DNA of 64,000 nt, from assembly GCF_030247185.1 (NCBI RefSeq), contig NC_080572.1, positions 156,987,080-157,051,079 on the forward strand. Direction: 5' to 3'. The notes under the pieces are model-generated. The model did not search any database. It saw nothing but the letters and a program-made list of their open reading frames with translations, and was not told where the DNA came from. The number at the start of each line of letters is the position of its first letter. The first letter of the stretch is position 1. Shown in pieces: positions 35,451 to 47,210 of the stretch. Made by a program: the position numbers and the translations under genes. The DNA is from Malaya genurostris. Its lineage: Eukaryota > Arthropoda > Insecta > Diptera > Culicidae.

Positions 35451-36245
35451 GAAATAGTTATAAGATAATGTACAAAATAAATGTGTTTTATTTAAAGTAA
35501 TCTAAAATAGCAAAGCGCTTGATAAAAACTACAAAGATCAGCCCCATGGGGTTGTTCGAGCAATTGATGTGGAACAAGGCTACCAAAATTTCTAATGATC
35601 TACAAACAAACAGTTCAATCAAACGTCACACTTTTGAATCCGCAATTGCACGAGAGTCTGTTTAGATTGATCTTGATTAGGAATCAACACCGAACATTGT
35701 TTGTTATAGCCGACGAAATTACACCAATATCCCAAATGTATGCAATTATATCTTTGTACATACTTGCGATACAGATTTCAATATTTAAGCTTCTATTTGT
35801 CAAGCTTGTGTTCAAGTTTTGTATGCAAGCAGTTATTTTTATAGCGTTAAGTTTCTTCACCATTCTGCGATTTCGGTTGAAGCGATAAACTTTTTATCAT
35901 TATCAATCGAGTTCATCTTATATTAATTAGAAATTATCTAAAGCACTCAAATTTATAGTTGTCAATTGGCGAAACGACATAACATGGAATTTCATCCGAG
36001 CTTGCATGACACAAGATCAGAGCATACGGATTAAAGCTTCAAATCGTTTTATGGCACTTTTTGTCATGCTGTCTAGCAATAACCTACCTCGCGTAGGACT
36101 GAAACATTAGCTATAATTTCGCTTTTATTTATAGATTCGTGTGCTTCCAACAGCTTCGCTTTTGCATTGATTGACCAATCAGAGCGATGCTTTCCCTTTA
36201 AGATATCGCTTACTCCTTTAAAACCGTCGTCAGGGAAATCCGGTA
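35451..36245. other. No gene recognised
   Basis: AT-rich; one 97-codon frame (35595-35888) rich in Ile/Leu/Phe without recognisable motif. Confidence 0.5.
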
Positions 36246-37809
36246 TTTTCTCGTGAATACGACTTACCTTACTATGGGGTGCCTTTTCAAAATTTACCCT
36301 CTGAGAGAGTGATAAGTTTTTGATCGTGAATATCTCCTGTTGTATCTAACGAATCAACATAATTTTTGCTACACGCCATCGGAAAAATGATCACAATTTT
36401 ATGATAAAATTATCAGTTGTGTGACATAATCTCAAATAATTCAAAATTATACTTATCTGAAATGTTTGCTATAAACGAGTATCAAAGAGGATAATCCATA
36501 AGGCGCGTTTGCCTTGCTCGTATTTTTAAAGCTCATAGCTCAGTGATCTGTGAAAGCATTTATATAATCTAACTACCAATAGAATCGAAATTTTTCAACT
36601 TAAACGTGTATAGCAAAAGCATTGAAGTATTTCAATAGTAGACTATTGAAAAACCTTTCTCATTTGACCCATGTCAACACTAGCCAATTTGAACGCGTTC
36701 TGAGGAAGAGAACAAAATATCTGCTGCCTGAACAAAAAAACGTTCGAGAAAAATGTTCCAAAAAGTGAATGCTAGAAATGAATCCCTACAGCATATTGAT
36801 ATTTTCTTTCAATAAATTATGCAAATCCGAAATAAAATAATCGACATTAAAATTCTGTATGCAGCTATTTTTATAGCCGTTAGGACCGCCCATTAGTGAA
36901 AAAGCTACAAACGGAATCACGTAAAAAGAAAACTCATAACAAAAATTGGATCAGTTTGGATTCTATCGCCAATGCGAGCAGATGTATTTTGTGTCGTTTG
37001 CAAAGCTAGTTTCGCTTCCGACAAGAGCGATTACGTCACAGCTGCCTATTATTTGCATTGATGAAAAAACAACGTTGGAGAGCATTACACAAAATCAGCC
37101 GTTCTAATGGCTTAAAAGTTTTCTAAAGAACTATAAAGGTAAATATTCTCAGTTTAGTGCAAACCTAGAACTGTTTGGTTAGATTTGTGCACTTTTCACT
37201 GTGTGAATTTCATAGTAATCGAGATCAAGTGAAGCCTTCTTTGTTTTTGCGAATAATGTTCCAGAGTTTAATGCCGTAGAGAATTATGCAATTTGACCCT
37301 TCTGAATGCTAGAAACGAATCCCTATAGCATATTGATAGTTTCGTTCAATAAATTAGGCCTATTGTATCATTGATCAACCCAGCGAATTAATGTTTTCTT
37401 TATTGGAAGATTATAATCGGTTGTAAACGCTACACCTACACCAACCATATCAGTATCGCACTCACGTACAAGAGTTCAGCCTGGAATTAGATGACGGAAG
37501 TCAGCGGCATCCATCGGAATTCGAATTCAACTCATCACTCTCCATCACAAACGCTTTCATAAAAGGTTCTTTTCAGAGCAACCATTATTTTATTATAACG
37601 AATTATACTGGTTATTTCATAATATTTGGGTTTCAGAATGTTAAATGCAACTAATCTGTACTTTAGTTTAGTTGCATCGTTTCAAATTCTACATACAATT
37701 TCATACAATTGATCAACTAATTGATATTCGGAAGTGTTAAGGAACATGTCAGTTGTTTTCGTATTCACGACATCCAGTTATGTCTCTGACATTACCCACC
37801 CGCCTTTTT
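36246..37809 (+). mobile_element. Repeat family A copy (36250-37804, 1555 bp)
   Basis: 5' end CTCGTGAATACGACTTACCT after TTTT; 3' end TTCGTATTCACGACATCCAG ... CATTACCCACCCGCC before TTTTT. The body matches the 29.8-31.0 kb copy in inverse orientation. About 270 bp of extra, unrelated sequence at roughly 37350-37620 suggests a further insertion without clear ends. Confidence 0.88.
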
Positions 37810-38200
37810 AGCAGACAAAATAGAACACTGCTCGCTACTAATCAAAATTTCAATAGTTTATTATTGAAAATACGTGACTTGATACATTCAAATCGAATCT
37901 TAGAAATATTTCCAATCAAATGATGAAATAATATTAATAATTGATACAAAATAGACTGAGCAGTAAGTGTTTAAAACCTGACCACATTTCTACTTGTATT
38001 TTCCTTGAGTTTCTGATTTGCACCCCTATATAGAAAATAAAGATGTGTTCCACATCAAAACAGGGGTGGAATCACGTAAGGTGATGAGTGAATATCACCT
38101 CCTGGTGATATAGAGGTGATCACCAGAATGTTTGGAATCACCGAAGGTGATCACTTTTATTATCCCCATCACCGGTGATTGAGCTAACTTCACCCATATG
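37810..38200. repeat. Non-coding, with a cluster of GGTGAT/ATCACC palindromes at 38068-38180
   Basis: Within about 110 bp the hexamer GGTGAT or its complement ATCACC recurs about ten times, several in palindromic pairs (ATCACCTCCTGGTGAT; GGTGATCACC). Origin unknown; possibly the subterminal region of a DNA transposon. Confidence 0.6.
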
Positions 38201-38973
38201 CAGAGATGCCAGATATTTTCATAGAAAACCTGTATTTATCTGTAATCACTATAAAACCGACATTTTGAAATGAAAATGTGCTGAGATAATGTTTTTCCAA
38301 CCTTTTATGGTTTTATAATGAGAAATTGAATGAGCGTTCTACATTTATATCTAACGATAAAACGACGAAATGAAATGTTTCCAAATTCTCAACAAACAGA
38401 ATCAATAAAACATAGTTTCATTTTCAAGTACTTCCAAACTGTTGACTTGGTAAGTTGATGGGAGATCTCAGTGCTCAATTTCAAATACTAACACCATTTT
38501 AGGATATTCAATATCAATTTGTGATTCACCCATTGATTACGAAACATTTATCTCGTCACTACTACCGAAAGCGGCCTTCACACGCGGCAATACTATTGTC
38601 ATCAATCCAACAACACTTTCTCTCCAGATTCGAAACTGTTTAAGGTGTGCAATGAACTCTTTTCTCAAGATTTCAATATTCAGTACAATATTTAAAGCTC
38701 CAAAGGCTAGATTTTTTTTCGAAAAATGCGAACACAAATTACCAATCTAGTTGGATTGACGGTATTGACAACACTTTGGATTGACAATAATATTGTATAA
38801 TAAGTGGCCTCTGTGTCAAAAAAAAAATTTGTTCTTTCCAATTTTTTTTAGATATCTGTATAAATCTGTATTGAGTTTAGGAAATCTGTACAAAATCTGT
38901 ATTCTGTATGAAATCTGTATGCGCATGTAAAAATCTGTATAATACAGATAAATCTGTATAAATGGCATCTCTG
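38201..38973. mobile_element. hAT-like non-autonomous element, no clean duplication
   Basis: Ends CAGAGATGCCAGATATTTTC (left) and, reverse-complemented, CAGAGATGCCATTTATACAG (right): an 11-bp TIR. Subterminal TCTGTAT repeats on the right. The right flank is copia RT (NHGVMVYILI); the left flank is not its continuation and the 8-bp flanks differ (CCCATATG and ATCAGGAT), so the left side has been rearranged. Confidence 0.7.
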
Positions 38974-39133
38974 ATCAGGATGTATACCATCACACCGTGA
39001 TTGTTTCATACATACAAGCATGGATCCAGCTTAGATTGCTGAAATCCCATGGCTTTGAAAATGGAATCCACTTTCTGGTTCCAAACGCGAGCGGATTGCC
39101 ATAAAGTCCATAAATACTCTTTTTAAGAAGACA
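38974..39133 (-). pseudogene. Copia element 1: RT middle part
   Basis: Continues copia element 1 after the hAT insertion: LLKKSIYGLYGNPLAFGTRK, WDFSNLSWIHACMYE, and in another frame NHGVMVYILI, which should precede the YVDD box. The element ends here, cut by the hAT-like element at 38973. One or two frameshifts. Confidence 0.85.
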
Positions 39134-40590
39134 CACAGTGCCAGGCACGTACCTAGAGGGGGGGGGGGGGCGAAGGGGCCCGGGCCCCTCCCGAAATTGA
39201 AGTAAAGTAATTTCCATTTTGGGATTTTCAACTTTTATTTCCGGAATCAGGAACAGAAATGAGTTTTTTGGTTATCAACTAACAAGATGTGCTAATTAGA
39301 AGATTTTACCAATCAGTTTTAAATAACCCGCTTCTTTTAACAATCGAATTTGTTTTCGAGGCTCAAAAGTCGCGTTTCACAGTGATTACAATCAATGTTA
39401 AAATTAAAGGAAATGGTACTGGATGATCAGAAATTGCCATGAAGATTAGTACTGAGCAAACATATCATAGTTTTAGCAAGATTCTGCGAATGAAAAATAT
39501 GTCCTGCCGCTGGATGTTGCACTTGCATACTCAGGATAAAAAAGATGAACGCGAGCACACTTCAGAAGCATGTTCACCTATGCTGATGATGATGGTGTCG
39601 GTTGGTAACTGTTGACTTACTCCGTTATTATACGCCAGAGAACAGAACATTACCGATACCGATTATTGAAGCGATTGAAAATCGGTGTGAGCTCTGAGAA
39701 ATTTACGTGAGTTCCGTTTTGGAGTTTTCGAATGCTACTAAGAAAATTTTTCTTTTGTTACATCATCACTCCCAATTAGGAAATCAAATTTTATACTCAT
39801 CACCCTGTAAAATCTCAAATATATTCAAAAATTTAAACTCGAAAAAAAAGTCCGCGAATTCCAAATTTTCTTCAAAGAATGAAGCATGGAATTGGTATAG
39901 CGAACAAAAAAAAAGATCGCGGTAATTTAAAAAATCGGTAAATTTTTACAAACGTCTACTAAAAACGTGATTTTAAAAAGTCTACAAAAAGGTCTGCAAC
40001 TGAAACATGTCTACAGCTTATTTTATAAATCTGCTGATTTACAAACAAATCTGCAGGCATCTCTGATCCAGACACGGAAGTTGACTCGATGAAATTAAAT
40101 AGGATCACGTGGGATTATAAGGCACTTCATTTCAATATAAATTTGTTAAAATCGGCTTGACCATCTGTTCGACAAATAACCAACAATTTTTTTCCAAAAC
40201 TAGAAGAGCTTACTGAATAGTTTCGAAATATTTGTTCCTTCTTACATCGTGGCTTATAACAACACACCATTGAAATTGAAGGTTTTAATACTCATCACTC
40301 AGCTTTCCCGGAACTAGAAGTCGAATCCGAATTATGGGACTAGGACTAGAAGAAATGTAAAAATCGATCCCTTCCCTTTGACACATAGAAATTTTTGCTT
40401 AAATCTCTCATTGTCCAATCCGAAATATGGGAGTACATATTTACTTAAAATGTTACATACTTGCATACACTCTTCAAAAAAAATATAAAACAAAAAATAC
40501 TAAAGGCACAAGAATCATCACTCAGACGAATTATTTCTTGTTTGTGGGCCCCTCCCGAAACGAAATCCTGGGTACGGGCCTGCACAGTGC
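39134..40590. mobile_element. hAT element (39142-40582) with 8-bp duplication CACAGTGC
   Basis: Ends CAGGCACGTACCTAG (left) and, reverse-complemented, CAGGCCCGTACCCAGGATTT (right), flanked by CACAGTGC at 39134-39141 and 40583-40590. G/C-rich stretches adjoin both ends. Removal joins copia RT GDDRTV-CLLKKSIYGL in frame. No transposase remains in 1441 bp. A second hAT-type right end (GGCATCTCTG at 40059-40068) inside it has no partner. Confidence 0.9.
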
Positions 40591-40851
40591 GATCATCACC
40601 AGTGCTATGTCCTTCCGGTTGACGCATGTATATGGTTTCTTTTAGTTCGTCATTTAGATACGCCGTTATTACATCGACATGCTTAACGATAGATTTTTTC
40701 TTACTCGCAATTGTCAATAAAATTCGGAATGTAATCTGCTTTGCTACGGGGGCGAAGACTTCATCGTAATCCGTACCTTATTTCATGGGGAATCCCTGAG
40801 CTACAATTCTCGTTTTACACCGTACCACGGCGCCATTTTCGTCAGATTTTG
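40591..40851 (-). pseudogene. Copia element 1: RT N-terminal part
   Basis: Reads TKSDENGAVVRCKTRIVAQG, then (frameshift) KKKSIVKHVDVITAYLNDEL (RT motif A, DVxTAYLN), ETIYMRQPEGHSTGDDRTV. Flanked by family A on the right and the hAT on the left; both interrupt the frame cleanly. Confidence 0.88.
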
Positions 40852-41941
40852 TTTTGTCGTGAATACGACTTACTTTACTATGGGGTGCCTTTTCAAAATT
40901 AGCCATATGAAAGAATGGGCAGAACTTAATCGTGAATATCTCGACTTGTATTAATGGCAGCAACATAATTCTTTCACTATTTCATCGAAAATATGATCAG
41001 GAATTTATGATAATATTTTGAACAGTGTGAGATAACCACAAACAACTCAAAAATTAAGCTTTCTCAAAATTTGAAAACAACGCGTAGAATTCTTTACTTT
41101 CGCTTGGGTTCTTCGCGCAAGGACGACGATTTTGAGGTAGTCAGGCACATATCTTCAACTGGACGTTATGAAAGGGGTACCGTGGATAAAAATCGATCAT
41201 TTCTTCTTGTGCGTTGGATGGAAGAAGACGCATTCAAACAGCGGCATCGAAGAGCGCACCTTCTGCGTGGTTAAAAACCTCAAACGCTCAGGTCGTAGTT
41301 CTCATTTGCCTTCCGGTCGTCAAGACGAGAAGACGCATTCAACCAGTTCCGCATCATTTGACACTGCGAGTATTGGATGTGTTGCGGCTTGTACGCAAAA
41401 CTAGTTTCAACTCAAACAAGAGCGATTGCATCATGCTACAGAGCTTCTGGTCGTTTGCATTGGAGAGAAAGAAAACGAAAAGTGGACATTATATAAAATC
41501 AACCGTTCTTCTGGCTCTAAATGTTATCTAAAGAACTATTAAGATTACTTCTTTGCAAATCGAATGTAAAAATCATCAAATAATTAGGTCCAAAATAATT
41601 TGGTTTGCTTCGTGAACTTTTCGCTGTGCAAAAATCGTTCGAGAAAAATGTTCTGAACTGTGCTAAATATCGTAGAGAATTCCACAATTTTGTCCTTCTA
41701 AAAGGCAGAAATAAATCCTGTACAGCATTTTGATAGTTTCTTTCAATGAAATATGAAAATCCGAATTGAGATAATCGACGTAAAAAAGTTTAAAATTCTA
41801 GTAGTGAGAAGGGGGAAAGTTTCACAATTCACACAATCGATTAACTTTAATTTCGAATTTGAAAGTATAAAGAAATCGTGTCAGTTTTAATCGTATTCAC
41901 GACATCCAGTTATGTCTCTGCCATTACACGCCCGTACTTTT
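40852..41941 (+). mobile_element. Repeat family A copy (40856-41937, 1082 bp), subfamily 2
   Basis: Starts GTCGTGAATACGACTTACTT after TTTT (40852-40855); ends TATGTCTCTGCCATTACACG, CCCGTAC before TTTT (41938-41941). Removal with one TTTT restores the copia reading GYKWFYK-TKSDENG. The interior differs from the 29.8-kb type in its middle and shares a module (CTCAAACGCTCAGGTC and relatives) with the copy at 53.7 kb. Confidence 0.93.
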
Positions 41942-42610
41942 ATAAAACCATTTATATCCAATCGCCTTTTTATTCGGTGGAAGTTTAACCAACTCCCATG
42001 TACCGTTGTCCCATAATGCTTGAATTTCTTCATTCATAGCGACTTTCCACTGATTCGAATTTACATCGCCCATTGCTTCTGCTAACGTTCGTGGATCAAT
42101 TGGAAACTCGGTTGAACTTTTGATAGTTTCCAATTCTTGTTGAACATCTTTGGCACCCTTGTGATTAAGAGAATCAGGATCTGGCTGTTCTGTTGAATAT
42201 TGAATAGGGAATCGATTGCTCGAAAGAACATAATTTTTGTACTTACCTGGTAACACGCGCTCGCTTCCGCTGCGCCTCAACACCTCGTGTGACTCGGGTG
42301 GATTTGAAATTTGTTGCGGGGGGAGCGCCATAGTTGTCACGTTACTAGGCTCAACATTGAAGTTAGGCTGCTTTTACGTAATAGTAACTTCGGGATCATG
42401 CTCAAGGCTAACGTATGTCTTCACATGTTGTTTTCCAAGGCTTCCTGAACAATGATGTTGCTTATCTATCTGCTCGCTGTACTTTCCATCTTCTGAAATG
42501 AATACAACATCGCGGCTTCTGAAAACGGTTTTCTTATTCGGATCGTACAATCTGTATGCTTTGGTATTTTCTTCGTAACCGACAAGACTTCCTTTGACTT
42601 GGCATCCCAT
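41942..42610 (-). pseudogene. Copia element 1: integrase C-terminus and integrase-RT linker
   Basis: From the right: GSLVGYEENTKAYRLYDPNK, TVFRSRDVVFISEDGKYSEQ (integrase C-terminal part), then an acidic/polar linker with PESHEVLRRSGSERVLPGKY, and the RT entry SNQWKVAMNEEIQALWDNGT, WELVKLPPNKKAIGYKWFYK. Frameshifts near 42600 and 42350. Matches the equivalent part of copia element 2 (HKLPGKYDGF; SGQWKAAMKEEYEAL). Confidence 0.88.
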
Positions 42611-43941
42611 TTCCTTCGTTTCGCTTTTGGGATGTAAGCCATTGCCTTTGTCCCGAAGACCCTAACGTGTGACAAGTGAGGCTTACGGCCACTCCAAGCT
42701 TCCTTCGGTGTAAGATTATGTCCTTTGGTAGGAGAACGATTGATCAGGTAAGTAGCTGCTGCTACCGCCTCTGCCCAGAATGACTTCGGTAGCTTTGACT
42801 CGTATAACATACAACGTGCTCGCTCTACAATTGTTCGATTGAATCGTTCAGCTACCCCGTTCTGCTGCGGAGTGTATTCAGTCGACATTTGATGTTTGAT
42901 TCCGAGTTCACTGAAACGTTTCTGTAGCGATTTGTTTATGAATTCCTTTCCGTTGTCACTGCGAATTGTCTTCAACTTATAGCCTGTTTGCCTTTCAGCG
43001 TAATTATGGAACTGATTGAAAGCATGCAATAGCTCACGTTCACATTTTTGTTTCAGGAAGTAAATGAAAATCCTCCGTGTCTTATCATCTGTAAACGACA
43101 CATAATATCTGTTTCCTCCAAGTGACATTTCCTCCATAGGACCATATAGGTCTGTATGAACTAGCTCAAGGATTTCATCTGCTCGATGACCCTTCTTCAG
43201 AAAAAGTAGTCTAGACTGCTTGCCTTTGGCGCATATCACACAATTACCAATTGTTGCTTCTTTAAAATGTACACCACTAACAAGACCATTCTTCAACCTT
43301 TTCAAACTATGCATGTTAAGATGACCCATCCGTTTATGCCAAACATCTACGTTTTCTGGTAATGAGGTAAGTGATAGTGCACTGCGATCCTCATACTCCT
43401 GGAACACGGACAATCCGTTCTTGATATCCAAAATCCAGCTGTCGTCGGTTACACCAGCACTTGTAGCAAGTATAATACGAAAAACCGATCCTTTGTTTGA
43501 GTAACAATCTCTGGCTATATGTCCGAACTTGTTACATTTCCTGCACTTCGGTCCCTTCGGCTGTTCAGCAGATTTGATTTCATTTACGGTTTTTCGCTGC
43601 CTTGGAGAGAATGATTTTTTACTGATGAACGCTGTTTTGTCATACGAAGCTTCAACTTCTTGAAGTAACTTTGTCTTAATGCTGTTTCCTGTGATAGCAA
43701 GACCAGAGTTCTCTAGTGCCATGATCATTGGTTTGTACTCCTCTGGGAGACCAGCAAGGAGCAGAGTACCAATCCACTCTTCGGAGATATCGAATCCAAT
43801 CCCACGTAGCTGATGAGAGGTGGAAACGATTTGATCTACGTAACTGTCCACGTTTTGACATAATGCAAGGTTGGTCGTAATGAGCTTACGAAGTAGAGCG
43901 ACCAGCCGAGACAATCCTGTATCTTCAAACGCTGCCTCTAG
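42600..43941 (-). pseudogene. Copia element 1: gag C-terminal half, protease-deleted, integrase
   Basis: From the gypsy insertion point: LEAAFEDTGLSRLVALLRKL, LLLAGLPEEYKPMIMALENS, CCHC knuckle CRKCNKFGHIARDC, then DDSWILD directly followed by IKNGLSVFQEYE: the protease active-site region and most of the protease are deleted. Integrase: WHKRMGHLNMHSL ... CVICAKGK (HHCC), HTDLYGPM (D), IRSDNGKEF (D), QQNGVAERFN (E), all catalytic residues intact. Function when whole: capsid, integration. The reading frame is open for about 500 codons. Confidence 0.9.
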
Positions 43942-43945
43942 CTTC

Positions 43946-45560
43946 TGTAACCAATAGGTTTCAGAATGATGACTTGTAGGCTCCACCACAAGTCTATAAA
44001 CTTCCTTACGAGACTCGTACGCGAGTGAGCCTATCATGTATGCTGGTGAATCTGACAGCCTCGGATGAATATTAAACTCTTTGAGCAAAATGTATCGACG
44101 TTTTTCAGTTGCACCGTATTCTTACACCTTTTCTTCCATGGATTGATATTAGATCCGTTTTTGCCCGAAGGGTTAGCTGGTCGCTCAGATGTGGAGACAC
44201 TAGAGATAGTGTTGCCAAACAATAATGACCTGTCAAACCTATGCTTTTTTGTCGGAAACTTTCGTTGTATTTCGGTAAAAGTCGTTTTCTCACCAATAAT
44301 TCAAGATAAATACGCTTGGCATAGAAGGAATCGCTCTCTTTTGTCCGTGACTTTCAACCAAAGTAGTAGTACGCGTCGGTGATTGACTTTAGGAGAATTA
44401 AAAAGGATTTGTCCAAGTGTTGTAAATAATTCAGTAATTGTAGGTTAAATATTATATTAAAATAGTGCAAACGCGGTAGATAAATTATTTATATTTTGCA
44501 GAATTACTATTTGAGAATTATGTATTAAAAATTCCACGGGCACAGAGTGCTAAAAATAGTATAGCACAAGAGAAAAAGGTAACTTATTTGATTTTTGGAA
44601 CCACTTGTAAGGTTAGGAGACGTCACATGTACTAATGATGTGTGCAGGTTCGCACGCTAGCAGGCCTGTTTCTTTTATATTTGTATCGGAGCAAGTTCCG
44701 ATTTTTCGTCCATAGAACCCGGATCTTCGCTCGAAGTCACCGCTACTACGGCGGAAAGATAACTCCACCAGGAAGTACGAAGCATTCCGGGAAGGTTAGT
44801 CGGAATTCTGGCGGGACATTTACCCGATTTTCCACGTTCGGCCATCCGAAACAATCGGTGGGCCGTTTCCGATAGTGAGGGCGTAGGACGCCATTTTCCC
44901 AGGGCTACGAATACCTAAAGCTGTCAGCGTAGCCGATATTCATGGTGTACCATCATCGCTTCATCTTTAAAACCATCAAGACCATGGGAAATATATTCAG
45001 GTTCGTCAGCGTGTAGTGTTGGCTGTTACACTGGTGTTGCATTGTCATATGCATAAGTGAAGCTAATACAAGGATTACATATATCTGAAAGCTGTTTGGT
45101 TCGAGAGCACGTGAGATGAACGTTAAGGAAAAGCTGCAAGCACATAAGGTAACATGTGACATCAGTATACATTAAGAGTAAATGTGGAAAATTGTTAATT
45201 TTGGATAGAAAATAGGATAGGTATGTTAGGGGTAGGAGAAGGAAAATTGAACTAGGTCAAACTGAATTATTTACATGACTTCATAATTTGTTCGAATTCC
45301 GGGTTGTAAAGAGCCAAACAGGACTCATTTGGAGGATTGTCCGCCGAAAGGTGATCGATTCGTTTTGCTTTTGAGCATCCCAAAGTTGGTGGGATTGTTT
45401 GGTCGCTGTCCGGTGTAAACATAGTTGACCTGATCGGGTGAGACCTTCATTGTTCCTGATCGAAGTATTAGTGTGTGGGTGAGAGGAGGTGAAAAGCGAT
45501 GCTGCTTGCGGTGTGAGCGACCCTGAGAGAGGGATAGTTTGAAAAATTGAAGAGGTTTCA
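43946..45560 (+). repeat. Gypsy 5' LTR (1615 bp)
   Basis: Begins TGTAACCAATAGGTTTCAGA and ends GAAGAGGTTTCA. It lacks the family A insertion and an approximately 34-bp segment (AGCATCACCAGCATACTTTC region) that are present in the 3' LTR, so it supplies the empty site TATTAAAAATTCCACGGG near 44523-44540. Confidence 0.93.
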
Positions 45561-45580
45561 ATTGGCGCCTAACTAAAATT
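45561..45580 (+). promoter_or_regulatory. Gypsy primer-binding site
   Basis: ATTGGCGCCTAACTAAAATT begins two bases after the LTR end; TGGCGCC is the usual start of Ty3/gypsy tRNA primer-binding sites. Confidence 0.8.
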
Positions 45581-45722
45581 TAAAAGTAATATCGTCATTA
45601 AGCTCCTCATTTCCCCAGGAGAGGGAAGGAAAATCATTTCAGATTTCAAATTTTCCGTCGTTCTCCTAACGCACGTCAACGTTAATATTTTTTGTATATA
45701 ATATAATATTACAAGCAGTGAG

Positions 45723-46164
45723 ATGGATTTGGAAATTCTCGCGCTGTATAAAAACTTGTTAGTTAATCACCTAAAACGATCAGAAATCGAGTATGAACTT
45801 CAAATACGAGCAGTTCAATTTGAAAGTACAGATAGGAGCTCGGTTTTGCAAAGAAGATTAAGAGACCGTATTAAAGAAGAAAGAAGGGGAAATATCACGG
45901 ATATAGATTTCATTAGGTGCGATAAAACTATAGATGAGGAAATTAAAACAATAGATACAAATCTGGAAGCTATTATGAAATATTTAGAAGGTAGTGTTCG
46001 ATATGAAGGCTTGAAAGATAGATAAAGACAATGAATCGAATTTTCCGAAACAAGTTTCGCCCGGGAGTGATCACGAATCGGGCTCGGAACCGGTCAGTTC
46101 AGAAAACAATGAACGATCTATAAGGTCTTCTGAAACTTTGAATCGTCGAAAACCCAAATCGATA
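45723..46164 (+). pseudogene. Gypsy gag, N-terminal part
   Basis: Opens MDLEILALYKNLLVNHLKRS and continues charged and helical (LQRRLRDRIKEERRGNITDI) to a stop at 46025, then degenerate coding until the family B insertion near 46165. I assign it as gag from position between the PBS and protease and from its charged character; no zinc knuckle seen. Confidence 0.65.
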
Positions 46165-46179
46165 AAAAAAACCTGTTTT

Positions 46180-46675
46180 AATCCACCTAGTGGTGTGATA
46201 ATGCCTTTCTCTTTTTTCATAACAGTCTCATGAAAATATGTTTCATACTTTTATTAAATAATTTTAGATGCTAATTTTGTCACCAATTGATTCAGCCTGA
46301 TTCGAGTAGTTCACAAAAGCATGCTTCAGTGTTTATGTCACACAGTCAGCATCATTTTTCCAAACTAGTGCTTGACATTTGCGTTGTCTATTTGTAATCA
46401 GTGATGCTAATCTAAAACCCTTCTTAATCCACCTAGTGGTGTGATAATGCCTTTCTCTTCTTTCATAACAGTCTCATGAAAATGTATTTCATAATTTTAT
46501 TAAATAATTTCGGATACTAATTTCGAAACTAATTGATTCAGATTGATTCGAGTAGTTCACAAAAGCATGCTTCAGTGTTTATGTCACACAGTCAGCATCA
46601 TTCTTACAAATTAGTGCTTGACATTTGCGTTGCCTATTTGTAATCAGTGATGCTAATCTAAAAAACGCCTTCTTA
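46180..46675 (+). repeat. Tandem duplication, 246-bp unit x2
   Basis: AATCCACCTAGTGGTGTGAT starts at 46180 and 46426; a third, truncated start (AGTCCACTTAGTGG) is at 46675. The units also share TTCACAAAAGCATGCTTCAG and TGTAATCAGTGATGCTAATC. Confidence 0.92.
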
Positions 46676-46697
46676 GTCCACTTAGTGGAATTTTCAT

Positions 46698-47027
46698 ATA
46701 TCTTGAGAAATCACCATAGGGGGAAGTACATGAAATTTTCGAAATCGAAAAAAATTTTTTGATGCCAAAAGGCTCAGAATTGCATGAAACGTCAATATTT
46801 AGTGTCATCTCGAAAAAAAATTTTTTTGAAAAAGTCGACTTTTTGGGACTTAGAAAAAATATGAAAATTTTTCTAAGTACCAGAAAGTTGATTTTTTCAA
46901 AAAAAATTTTTTTTGAGGTGACACTAAATTTCGATGTTTCATGCAGTTTTAAGAGTTTCGGCATCAAAAAAAATTTTCGATATTGGAAATTTCATGTACT
47001 CCCCCCTATGGTGCTTTTTCAAGATCG
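46698..47027. repeat. Long imperfect hairpin, arms about 160 bp
   Basis: TCTTGAGAAATCACCATAGG on the left pairs with CCTATGGTGCTTTTTCAAGA on the right. Internal blocks TTTAGTGTCATCTCG and GAGGTGACACTAAA also pair, and GGGACTTAGAAAAA with TTTTTCTAAGTACC near the centre (about 46863). Because it is palindromic, similar peptide-like frames appear on both strands. A similar hairpin at 29.69-29.84 kb is split by family A. Confidence 0.9.
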
Positions 47028-47210
47028 AAAATTGTCAAACCTTTACCACCGGGCAGCACCCCTTAAGCATGTCCGATTTAGGTCAAATTTTGCATGAAGG
47101 CTTTTTTCGAGGTGCTTAAACTTTTGAGCACTAGAACTTTACGAAAATAGAGTTTATCCCAAAATTTTGGCACCCTTATATATAAGAGCGGTAAAAATCA
47201 ACGTGTTTTG

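Noticed and set aside
36250..37804. Family A as a Helitron
   Set aside because: No 5' TC or 3' CTRR ends, no 3' hairpin near the end, and the insertion makes an AAAA/TTTT duplication instead of landing between A and T without duplication.
40059..40068. hAT right end inside the 39.1-40.6 kb hAT
   Set aside because: GGCATCTCTG has no matching left end or duplication within the host element, so not reported as a separate insertion.
46653..47097. Two overlapping similar frames on opposite strands (MMPK...)
   Set aside because: Consequence of the palindromic hairpin; no protein family.
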